From positions 124,001 to 188,000 of the forward strand of contig CAVPPH010000006.1 in assembly GCA_963707275.1 (NCBI GenBank): a stretch of DNA of 64,000 bases. Direction: 5' to 3'. How positions within the stretch are numbered: position 1 is the first letter of the stretch; each line of letters starts with the position of its first letter. Position numbers and translations under genes: made by a program. Source of the stretch: JACKBK01 sp963707275. GTDB taxonomy: Bacteria > Chloroflexota > Anaerolineae > JAAEKA01. A model generated the notes under the pieces. It searched no databases. It was not told the DNA's origin and worked only from the letters and a program-made list of their open reading frames with translations. Positions 1 through 12,000 of the stretch are shown here, piece by piece.

Positions 1-3000
1 AACACCGCTCTGGCCGGCACCATTGCGACAACCATCGTCACACTGATCATGTTCGCCCTGTCGTTCACGGTGATCGGTTTTATCCTGACGGCTGCGCTGG
101 GATTTGTGGATCTTCTCAATCAGCTGCTATGTGAAGCCGGCGTCTCCGGCGCATGTTTTAGCCTGGTGGGATCGGTCACCGACGCCCTGGCCAAGCTGAT
201 CTACAGCACCGGCGTGACAGTCAACTTCGACCACAAAGACAGTAACGGAGATGGCGACCTGGTTAGACTCACTTCGCTGGATCCGAAGCTGCAATCGCCT
301 GCCAACGGATTTGTAGATGGAAACAAGGTCTACTACGTCGGCGTGGCAAAGACAACCCTGTACCATAAGCGATCGGGCGGCGGCGCCATCGGCTACTATG
401 ACAACCTCTTCAACGAAACTGCTTTGCGATCAAACACGTTCAGCTACTGGCTAAAGGGGGATGACTTCAGTGTGCCCCAGGTGTCCAGAAACGCTATGTC
501 AGGCCTCTGGCAAGGTGTCAGTCAGTTCGACAGCAAGTACTACGGCTTCCCGGTGTATAACACGATCAATTTCCACACCGGGTATGCTAACCAGACCATC
601 ACCAGCCCGACATTCCCGCTGGTGAAAGGGCTCAATCAGCGGATCCCTCTCAGCCTGTACATGAGCTATGCTGTGGCAGGCTACGAGTGCTGGACCGCCG
701 ACTGCGACACCACAACACTGAGAGGCAACAGCACGACTCCGCTGGGCGACAACCTGTATTTCGATGTCTTCCCGACGACCCTGGACGAGTTCTACGATAT
801 GAACTGGTCCCCCAGCTTTGGGGCGCAGATGGACCATGACGGCGACGGCCTGCGTGGCTGCTAACTCAGGCACGGGCGGACTGGATCCCGACGACACCAC
901 CCACGACGCCGACGGCGACGGCCTGTCCGACGGCGCCGAAAACCGTATGCAGACGAACAGCAACTCGGGCGATACCGACGGCGACGGCCTGAGCGACGAT
1001 CTGGAAGCGATTCTCGGCACCGACCCCACCCGGGCCGACACGGACCTCGATGGGCTGACCGACCCGGTGGAAGTGAACGGCTGGATGTTCACCTATGACA
1101 CCGGCCTTTCCACGCTGGTAACCACCGATCCGCGACTGCGCAACTCCGACAACGACGGCCTGGACGACCGCGTCGAGAAGAATCTCGGCACGAACCCGCG
1201 CGCCATGACCGAAAGCCCGGTAGCCATCGCCCTCTCAGTCAGCGACAAGGACAGGGTCACAACCTTCGGCAGCTCGCTGGTCTACACCAGCACCGTCAGC
1301 AACAACTTCGCGCCGACCGCCTACGATCCCGCGGCCAATCTGACGCTGAACGGCAACCTGGTCAGCACCTTCCCGGCAGCGTTGGGCGGTACGATCGCGA
1401 CTTCACCCATCGTGCTGCCTCGCAATGCCTCGTTTACCCGCAGCATTCCATTCACCCTGCCGTCCGGCAGCGTCTCTCAGACCGCGCCCATCGACACCCG
1501 CGCCAACGGCTCCGTATTGGCCGTCTACCCGGGAAGCTCGGCCAATATCGGCGCCTTTGACGAGACCCAGACGCTGAACATGATCATCGACGCCGACGAT
1601 CCGACGTCCAGCCTCGGCACGCAGTTCGCGCCGGCTGGCCGGACAATCCTCCTCGGTGGGTCGGCCAGCGATCCCACGTCATACATCACCAAAGTCGAGG
1701 TGCAAATCGATAACGGCGCCTGGCAGGTGGCATCTTCCGTCGGTGCGCCGCCGCGCGGCAATGCTGCTTACGCCTGGGCGTTGGAGTGGGCGGTGCCGGC
1801 CAGCGAAGGCTCCCACACGATTCGCACACGAGCCACCGATGCGGTCGGCCACCTCCAGCCGACGGTCAGCACCTATACGCTTTACGTGGACGGCCAGACG
1901 CCCACGGTGACGGCCAATGTCCCGACCGGCATCGTCGCCGCCCGCAAGAACGACGACAATCGCTGGAGCGTTACGCTGGGCGGCACGGCCACCGATCCCG
2001 GCAGCGGCGCGGCTGTCAGCGGCGTGGAGACCGTGCAGGTGTCGCTGACGCCTGACGGCACGGGCTGGCAGGATGCGACCCTCACGCCGACCGGCACCAA
2101 CATGGTCGCCTGGTCCATCGACTACGCCTTCCCCGACCTGGGCAAGCGCAATCCCACAGGACTTTATGATGTGCAAGTGCGCGCGGTCGATAACGCAGGC
2201 AACCAGACTCCCGACGCCAGCTATGCCGGCGGCCCGCTGAGCCTGGACACCACCCCTCCCACCATCAGCCTGAACGAGATACCGACCAGCAACCTGTCGG
2301 CCGGCCTCTTGATTTCGCGCACGTTGGACATCGGCGGTGTCATCTCCGAGACGGACACAATCCAGACCGGCATCGCCGGCGGCGAGATCTCCTTCACGCC
2401 GGAAGTGGTGACCGACGTCTACGCCAATACCCTGCTGCTGCTCTACCTGGATGACCCGACCGGATCGAAGGTCTTCCGCGACGACTTCGGCAACAACATC
2501 GCCACGGTCTGTACATCGACCTCCTGTCCCACCGCCGGCGTGCCGGGCCGCTTCGGTAAGGCCGTTCAGTTTACCGGCGCCTCGAACCAAACCCTGCCGC
2601 GCTTACCATGTGGCCATCGACCCGGCAGCCTATTCAACCGTTGCCTCGTTCAAGACCAGTTGCGCGAACTGCGGCCTGGCCAGTGTGATCACGCTCAACG
2701 GCCCCACCTCAACCACCGACCGCCAGATCTACCTCCTCGGCGGCAACGTCTGCGTGGACGTCGTCAACGGCAGTCGCGAGACCATCTGCTCGGCTGATGC
2801 GACCTACAACGACAACCAGTGGCACATGGTCGCACAGACGGTTAGCCCGAACGGCCACAAGCTTTACGTCGATGGCAAGTTGGCGGCCAGCGGGATCAAG
2901 ACGGCGTCCGCCTATGTCGGCGACTTCAGCCTGATGCTGGGCGAGGCGCAACAGGCGACCGCCACCCGCTTCACGGGTCTGCTGGACGAAGTCAAGGTCT

Positions 3001-6000
3001 TCCCCGCTGCGCTGACGCCGGCCGAGGTCAACGGCCTCTACAGGTCGTGGAGCCCGGTGACGGTAGCGCAGACCGGCAGCGGCGTCCTGACCTCGGCGTG
3101 GAGCGCGCAGGTGCCCGCCGGGCTGGAGGGGGTCTACGAGATCGACCTGACGGCCACTGACACCCTGGGCAATCGCAACGACCGGCGCATCGACTGGAAC
3201 CACTGGCAGGGTGAGATCGATACTACGTCGCCGCGGGTCAGCATCTTGGTAAGCTACAGCGGCGCAGGCAGCACGGCCCGCACCACCTATACCGGCTATG
3301 CCGAAGATCTCAACCTGACCGAGGCCAACCTGCAGTTCCCCTGCCAGAACCCGACCGTCACGCGCACCTATAACACGCTCACCCGGCCCGGCGAACCCCA
3401 GCGGCTGAACCGCATCGACCTCACCTGCTCGGTTAGCGGCATTCAAGCTGCCGACAACGGCTGGATGCGGGTGTGCGACACCTACGACCACTGTGTGGCT
3501 CGCCAGACGCCCACCTATCGCCTGGTTGCAGCGACCGACCGCGGCATCGTGCGCGTTAACCCGCTCGACGGCTCGGAGCTTGAGATCCTGGTGCCGGCCT
3601 CGGTGAGCGATCCCACCGGAGGGCTGGCCTTCGACACCCCGCGCGCCAAGATGTACTGGGTATCCGGCGCGAAGATCATGCGCGCCAACCTGGATGGCAC
3701 GGCGATCGAGACGGTTCTCACCGGCCTCGCCTCCCCCCGCCGCATCGCCCTTAACAGCGGCGCCGGCAAGCTTTACTGGAACGAACCGACTAAGATCAAG
3801 CGGGCCAACCTGGACGGATCAGGTGTGGAGACGTTGTATGATGCACCTTACATTAACCCACCCTATAACACCTCTTCCAACACGATTAGCGCCGTCGCTG
3901 TGGATCCGGTGCGCGGCCAGCTCTACTGGTCTGACAAGGTGATTACGTACGGGTCTTTGGGATGGACATGCGCCACGCTGTGGCATGCCGATTTGGACGG
4001 ACAGAACCCTACAATACTGACAGACTATGGCTTTAGGTATGCATTCAACTCTTCTTGCAGCAACAGAATCAATGATGTCTTCGTCGAGCCGACCAACGGG
4101 CTGTTGTATTGGAGCGTATACAGCGAATTCAGCGGCAACCCGGGACTCAGGAAGGGGCTTGTGGGCCGATGGAACCCGGACACGAGCCAGAGCGACTTGC
4201 TGTACTATTACTACCGCACCGGCTATCTACCAACGTATGAGGTCGACTATCCTACCGTGGCCGCCGACCCGCGCGGCTATGTCTACATCAGAAAGGCGTC
4301 GGGCGGGCTTTACCTTGCGACTTCTTCCCAACCCACCGGCGATGTCAGCATCCTGCCCGGCGATGTTCGAGGGGCGGTTCTCTATCTGGTAGAGAAGGAT
4401 CCCATCACGACGCCCGATCTGGCGGTCAGCAAGACGGCCAACTCGAGCATTTACCTGCCCCAAGGTGCGATCACCTACAACGTCGCGGTTCAGAACCTCG
4501 GCGCCGGGCTGGCCAGCGGCGTGGTTGTGACCGACGCGCTGCCCAGCGGTGTCACATTCTCGTCAGCCACCACCAACCGCGGCGATCCATGCACGCCCCA
4601 GGGCGGCAACTCGGTCGACTGCAATCTGGATGAAGTCGCCATTGGCGAGACGGTTGTGGTGACCATGAACGTGCAGGCCAACGCCGGCGTGCTGGGGTTG
4701 TTGGAGAACCGGGCCGGCGCCCAAGGCAGCCAGCCGGACCTCTATGCGCTGAACGACACGACATTCAATCTGGTCAACGTCGTCACGCCCACGCCGACCA
4801 ATACGGCGACCAGCACGCCGACGCCGACCAATACGGCGACGGCCACCAACACGCCGACTAACACGCCCACAGCCACGCCGACCCGTTTGCCCGTCACCGC
4901 GACGCCCGCCAGCGAGGTCAAGCGCATCTACTGGTCCAACGGCCGCGATTCGATTCAGTCCATCGACACGGATGGGACAAACCGGCGCACCATCTACTAC
5001 AACCGCGACTCGAAGCCCAGTGCGGTCCAGGTTGACCCCATCGCCAACAAGATCTACTGGGTGGAATGGCGGAACAAGCGCATCATGCGCGCCAACCTCG
5101 ACGGCTCGGGCGCCGGTCCTGTAGTGACCAGTTGGGCCGAGATCGAGGGTTTGGCTCTGGATCCGGTGCGCGGCAAGATGTACTGGAGCGAGGGTGTTAC
5201 CCCTCCCCAAATCTACCGTGGCGACCTCAACGGCGGGAATCGGGTCGTTGTGGCACAACTTGGCAATTACGATCCCACGAGCCTGGCCGTCGATGGCGAG
5301 TACGGCGCGCTCTACTGGACCACCTATAACACCATCGTTCGCTTCAGTCCGGCCGATGGGCAACAAACCATTGCCACGTTTCCTGGGTATTCACCTGCCA
5401 GCGATCTCTTCGTGGACGGACCGTCGGGCAAGATATACTGGTCCAGAAATAACTCCATCTCGCGCGCCGACTTGAATGGACAAAACGTAGAAGTCGTCGC
5501 CACTGGCAGCCAGCGAAGCCGGGGGCGTCGCGGTGGATACGGCCGGCAATCAGGCCTACTGGATCGACACCGGTTCGGTGGTGTTCTACGGGCGGATCTA
5601 CCGCCTGGTCCGGCAAACGTGCAGCTACTGGCGTCGGACAACCCCTACTACGGCGCCGACGATGCCCTGGCCTACGTGTCGCCCACGCCGACACCGACGA
5701 CTACCCACACGCCAACTCACACGCCGACACCGACGACTACTCACACGCCGACCCACACGCCGACGGCGACGAATACACCGACCGATACGGCGACACCGAC
5801 CCATACGGCCACGGCGACGGATACCGCCACACCGACCTTTACGCCGACGCACACCCACACGCCGACGGCGACCAGCACGCGCGTGCCGGTCACGCCGACC
5901 CCCAGCGGCCGCGCCAAGTACGTCTACTGGTCCGATGCCAGCTACGACCTTGAGACGGTCTACGATGACGCCAGCGGCCGTCGCCAGCTCTATGGCGGCT

Positions 6001-9000
6001 TCGGCCAGTATTCCAGTCCGACCGGCGTCGACGTCGATCCGCTGACCGACCAGATCTACTGGGTCGAGCAGTTCAGACCGCCCTACAATGCCGGCACCGG
6101 CCGGCTGCTGCGCATGAACCAGGACGGCTCCGGCGTCACCGTGCTGCGCTCCGACCTCTACTACCCCGGCAGCCTGGCGGTCGACTCGGCAAATAGCCAA
6201 CTCTTCTATTACCAGTACGTCTGGAACGGCCAGTACTACGTCGGCGGCATCACGCGCGCCAACCTGGATGGCTCGAACCCGGTCACGCTGCTTTCCAACC
6301 TGAGCGGGCAGGTCGGCGCTGTTGCACTGGATGTGGAACGCGACAAGCTGTACTACAGCGAGTTCGGCGCGATCCGCAGCGTCAACCTGGACGGCAGCAA
6401 TCGCCAGGACATCGTCACGGGGCTCGGGGACTCGATCCTGGGTATGGCCATCGACCCCGCGGGCGAAAAGATCTACTGGTCCCAGCGCTCGTCGAAGCAG
6501 GTCAAGCGGGCCGATCTGGATGGCCAGAACGTCGCAACGCTGGTCACCCGTTCGGCGGAGATCTCCGGCCTGCGGCTGGATGTGGCCGGCGGCAAGATGG
6601 TCTGGACCGAGTTCCTGGGCGGCGTCTTCAGCGCCAACCTGGATGGCAGCGGCGTCGCGCCCTTCACGTCCGACTTTACCGTCATCAACAGCAACGCGGC
6701 CGTCGGCTACGGGCCATTGCCCACCGCAACGCCGACCGCGACCCACACGCCGACCTTCACGCAGACGCCGACCGATACCTCGACGGCGACGGCGACGGCG
6801 ACGCATACACCGACCTACACGCCGACCTTCACGCCGACTCCTACCGCTACGCGCAGCGATGCGACCCCGACGCCCGCCGGTCAGATCAAGAAGGTCTACT
6901 GGAGCAACGGCGCCGGGCCGCACACCGGCAGCATCACGGCGATGGACCCGGAGAACGTTGGCAGCGCGTTCGGCCTGCTCAGCTCCGCCATCGGCATCAG
7001 CGGCTTGAGCATCGACAAGATCAACGGCCTGATCTACTGGGTCGAAGGGGACGGCACCAACAACGCGACCGGCCTGCTGCGGCGCGCCTTCCTGGACGGC
7101 ACCGGCGCGGTCACCATCCTCAGCGGTCTGGTTTACCCGCGCGACGTCGTGGTTGATCCGCTGGCCGGCAAGCTCTACCTGCGCAGCGGCTCGTCGCCGG
7201 CCATCGAGCGCATGAACCTGGACGGGACGAACCGCACAACGCTGGTCACCAACGCCGGCAACCTGGCGCTGGACATCGAGCGCCAGCACCTCTACTACGC
7301 CTACCAGCAGGGCATCTGGCGCATCAACACCAATGGCTCGTCGCCGGTGGAAGTGGTCAGTGGCATCACCTCCGGCACTGTGCAGGGCATCAGCCTCGAC
7401 ACGCAGGCTGAACTGATCTACTGGTCGGAGGGCATCACCAATGCCATCAAGCGCGCCGGCTTCGATGGCCAGAATGTCGTGACCATCGCCAACACCGTCA
7501 ATGACAGCGGCCACCCCAACAGCGCCAACCCCTTCGGCGCTCTGATCGATCCGGCGGGCGGCTACGTCTACTGGCTACAGGCCTTCGGCGTCTGGCGGGC
7601 TGTGGCTGCGCCTGGCTCGACACCGAACCAGTTGATCAGCACCGGCGCTTTCCCGAAATTCAGCACCGGCGCGCTCGATCTGGGGTACAACGTCCCGCCG
7701 CCAACGCCGACGCCGACCAACACGCCGACGGAGACGGCGACGCCGACCAACACGCCGACCTTCACGCCGACACCCACCGCGACGCCCACCGCGACGCCGA
7801 TCACGGGGCCGCTGGTGGTTGACAGGGTCGACGACCACGACGACGGCAACTGCACGGTGGGCGACTGCACGCTGCGCGAGGCGGTCAACGCGGCCAACGC
7901 CGGTCCTGGCCTGAACACGATCGTCTTCGAGCCGCTGGCCGACGCGCCGATCACCGGCGTCATCACCCTGACCCTGGGCCAACTGGTCATCTCTGACGAC
8001 CTGATCATCACCGGCCCCGGCTCCGACATGCTGACCATCAGCGGCAACGACGCCAGCCGGGTGTTCGACATCAACAACGGAACGGTCGAGATCACCGGCC
8101 TGACCATCGCCGACGGCAACGACGACGGCTACAGCGGCGGCGGCGGCATCCTGATCGAAGGTGGCGTCACCGTGACCGGCGATGATCTGGTGGTCTTCAA
8201 CAGCCGCGCGCCCTACAGCAATGGCGGCGGCATCGCCAACAGCGGTATCCTGACCCTGACCAACAGCCTTGTCTACAGCAACACAGTCGGCGCCCCGTTT
8301 GCCGAATATGCCCAGTATGGCGGCGGCATCTACAACTATGGAACGCTGACCCTGACCAGTGTCGAGGTCTTCAGCAACACCGTCGCTGCAAGCAACTACG
8401 GCACCGGCTATGGCGGCGGCATCGGCAGCGAGTACCCGGGCGGCAACCTGACTATCACCAACAGCACCGTCACCAGCAACACCGTCCCCACCGGCGGCGG
8501 CGGTATCTACGTCTATGGTTCGGGCGAGTGCCCCAGTTGCCTGTTCGACATCCAGAACAGCTCGATCTCCGGCAACAACAGCGACGGCGACGGCGGCGGG
8601 CTTGCCATCGACAGCTTCCCCCAACCTGCACCGTTGCCAGCAACACGGCCGCTGACGGTGGTCGCCGTGACAACAGCGGCAGCGTAGACATAGGCGAAGC
8701 ACGCTCCGGAACGAGCGGCAACGGCGGCGGACTGTGGATCGACAGCGTTGACAGCGTAGACATCCGCAACAGCACGCTCTCCGGCAACACCAGCCGCGGC
8801 GACGGCGGCGGCATGGCTGCCGGCTTCGTCACCACGCTGCTCTTCAACAACGTCACCGTCGCCGACAACAGCGCCGACAACGACGGCGACGATATCGGCG
8901 ACGGCGGCGGCCTCTGGGTCGACAACACCGGCGCCACCATCCAGAACAGCCTGCTGGCCAACAACCAGGACCTGAGCACCATCTCGGGCGTGGACGCGCC

Positions 9001-12000
9001 CGACTGCGCGGCGCAGCCCGCCGGCATCACCTCCGGCGGCTACAACCTGATCGGCAAGGCGGACAACTGCAACTGGAGCGCGGCAACGGGCGATCTGATC
9101 GGCAGCATCGCCTCACCCATCGATCCGCTGCTGGGAGCGCTGGCCGACAACGGCGGCAGCACGCTGACCCAGGCCCTGCTGCCTGGCAGTCCGGCCATCG
9201 ACGCCGGCAGCCCGTCCAGTTGCGAGACAACCGACCAGCGCGGCGTCACCCGCCCGCAAGACGGTGACGGCGACACCAACGCGATCTGCGACATCGGCGC
9301 CTTCGAGTACGACATACCTGTGCCGCCGACGCCAACGCCGACGCCGACGTTCACGGCGACGCCGACCTTTACGGCAACTCCGACCCATACACCGACGGCG
9401 ACGAATACACCGGTTCTCGTGCCTACGGCCACGGACACAGCCACGCCAATTCCGCCGACGCCCACGTACACGCCGACGTTCACGCCGACGCCCAGCGACA
9501 CGCCAACAGCGACGCCCATTCCTACGGACACGCCCACGGCCGACGCCCATTCCCACAGACACGCCCATGCGCCACCCCGGTGGTGCCCGCCATCATCGGC
9601 GACTTCGTCTGGGACGACCTCAACGCCAACGGCATCCAGGAGGGCGGCGAGCCGGGCCTGGCCGATGTCTCGGTCTTGCTCTTCGACGAGACTAACCAAC
9701 TGACCGCCTACGCCACCACCAACGCCAGCGGCGCATACAGCCTGACCGTGCCCGCAGACACCTACTTCCTGAGCTTCGAGGCGCCGCCCGGCTATCTCAG
9801 CAGCCCGCAGAACGCGGGCGTCGATCTTGAGGTGGACAGCGATCCCGATATCGTCTCCGGCAACACCATCACCTTCACCGTGGCCGTCAACCAGATCGAT
9901 CTGAGCTGGGATGCCGGGTTCTACCTGGCGCCGACGCCGACGCCCACGGCCACCAACACGCCGACCGTGACGCCGACCGACACATCCACGGCGACACCGA
10001 CAGCGACGGCGACGGAAACGGCAACGCCAACCGAGACGGCGACCGTCTTCGTTACCGAAACCCCGACCGACACGCCGACGGCAACACCGACCGCCACCGC
10101 GACCGAGACTGCGACACCGACGCCGACAGTTCCACCGGCCATCATCGGCAACCGGGTCTGGGACGACCTGAACGCCGACGGCATCCAGGATCCGGGCGAG
10201 CCCGGCATCAGCGGCGTGGGCGTCTCCCTGCTGGACGACAACGGGATCGAGGTCGGTTTCATGACCACTATCAGTTCCACCGGCATCTACAGCTTCAGCG
10301 TGCCTGCCGGGACCTATGTGGTGAACTTCATAACCCCTGCTGACTACGGCTTCAGTCCGCAAAACCAGGGCGGCGATCCCGAACTGGACAGCGACGCTGA
10401 CGTCGATACCGGCTTGTCCCAAGCGTTCACCGTAACCTCCGGGCAGGTGGATATGAGCCGCGATGCCGGCGTGTACCTGCTGCCACCGCCGACGGCTACG
10501 CCCACGCCGACGGCCACGCCCACATCGACGCCAGAGCCGCCGGCCGTGATCGGCGACTTCGTCTGGGAAGACTTTGACAGCAATGGAGTTCAGGACCCCG
10601 GTAGTCAGGGCTTTGGCGAGGTGAGCGTCACCCTGTACGACGACGTCGGGGTCGAGATCACCTCGACCACCACCATCAGCCCGACCGGGCTGTACAGCTT
10701 CACCGTCGAGCCGGGGACCTACGCTCTGGGCTTCACCCTGCCTGACGGGTGGGTCTTCACCGCTCCCAACCAGGGCGGCTGACGCGGGCCTCGACAGCGA
10801 CGCCGATCCGGTCACCGGACGGACGATCACCTTCACGGTGGCCTCCGGCCAGGTTGACACAAGCTGGGACGCGGGCATGGCGCCGAACTTCGCGCCGCTA
10901 CCTGATCTGCCGCCGGGCACGCCGCTGGACTACGTGCCGACCGTCATCGACTCGCTGGTGCTGACGCCGACCAACGGCAGCATGATCCCGTCGCTGGGCG
11001 CGACGACGCTGCAAGGCGCGGCCAGCGCGGATGGATATCTCAAGCAACTGACCCTCAGCGTGGACGGGTCGCCGGTCCACACCTTCAACTGGGCCAGCGG
11101 CGGCGTCAGCGACACCACCTGGAGCTGGGACTGGACGCCGCCAGCGGCGGGCACGTACGTCCTCAACACCGTCGCCGAGGACTGGGACGGCCTCGTCCAA
11201 ACCGATACGACGCCGGTGACGGTCACCGTCAGCACGGTGCCGCCATCCATCACGATCGACACAATTAATCTCACCACCGCTGACACCGTCGTACCCGGCT
11301 GGGTGCAACTCAGCGGACCGGCCGGCGCCGGCTCGGCCGCCACGGTCGAGGTCGAGCCGGGCGCGGGCGCCGGCTTCACACCGGCGCTCTTCGACGGCAG
11401 CGACGTGGTCGCTGGACTGGCTGCCGACCGACGGCGCCGACGGCGTCACCTACTCCGTCACCGCGCGCATCACCGACGCCGCCGGCCAGACCGCGACCGA
11501 CGTGCAGGACGTGGTCGTCGATCTGGTCCCGCCGACAGCGTTCACGCCGACCTTGTCGTTCCGCGACGGCGGCGGCACGGTGACGCCCCTCAGCGCCGGC
11601 CAGACGGTCAGCGCCACCAACCCGACGATGATCGTCGAGTGGACCGCGAGCACCGATGGCGGCGGGCTGAGCGAATACCTGGTGAGCTGGACCGACAGCA
11701 TCACGCCCGATCCGGGCACGGCCATCAGCGTCGATCCCTCGGATCCGCGGGTCGACGAGTTCGATCCCGGCGAGGCAGTGGTGCTCTACGCCCATGTCAT
11801 CGCCCGCGACATCTACGGCAACGAACGCACGGAGACGGTCGGTCCGGTCTACGTCGACTCGCCGGTCACGCCCGATCTGGTCGACGAGCCGGGCGTGCGC
11901 TCCTGGCTGTCCAGCGGCGCGTCCCTGATCTCGTCCGACGGCGAGTTCGCCAAATATCAGTACAACGCAGCGCTGCAGGAACTGCACACCTCCTGGAATG

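Noticed and set aside
5680..5910. CRISPR-like regular repeats in the linker regions
   Set aside because: The units are 6-12 bp codon repeats encoding Thr-Pro, with no spacers and no cas genes.
5625..7514. Minus-strand open frame of 629 codons
   Set aside because: It mirrors the YWTD repeats and Pro/Thr linkers of the plus strand; its repeats are the complement of that pattern and it has no start signal.
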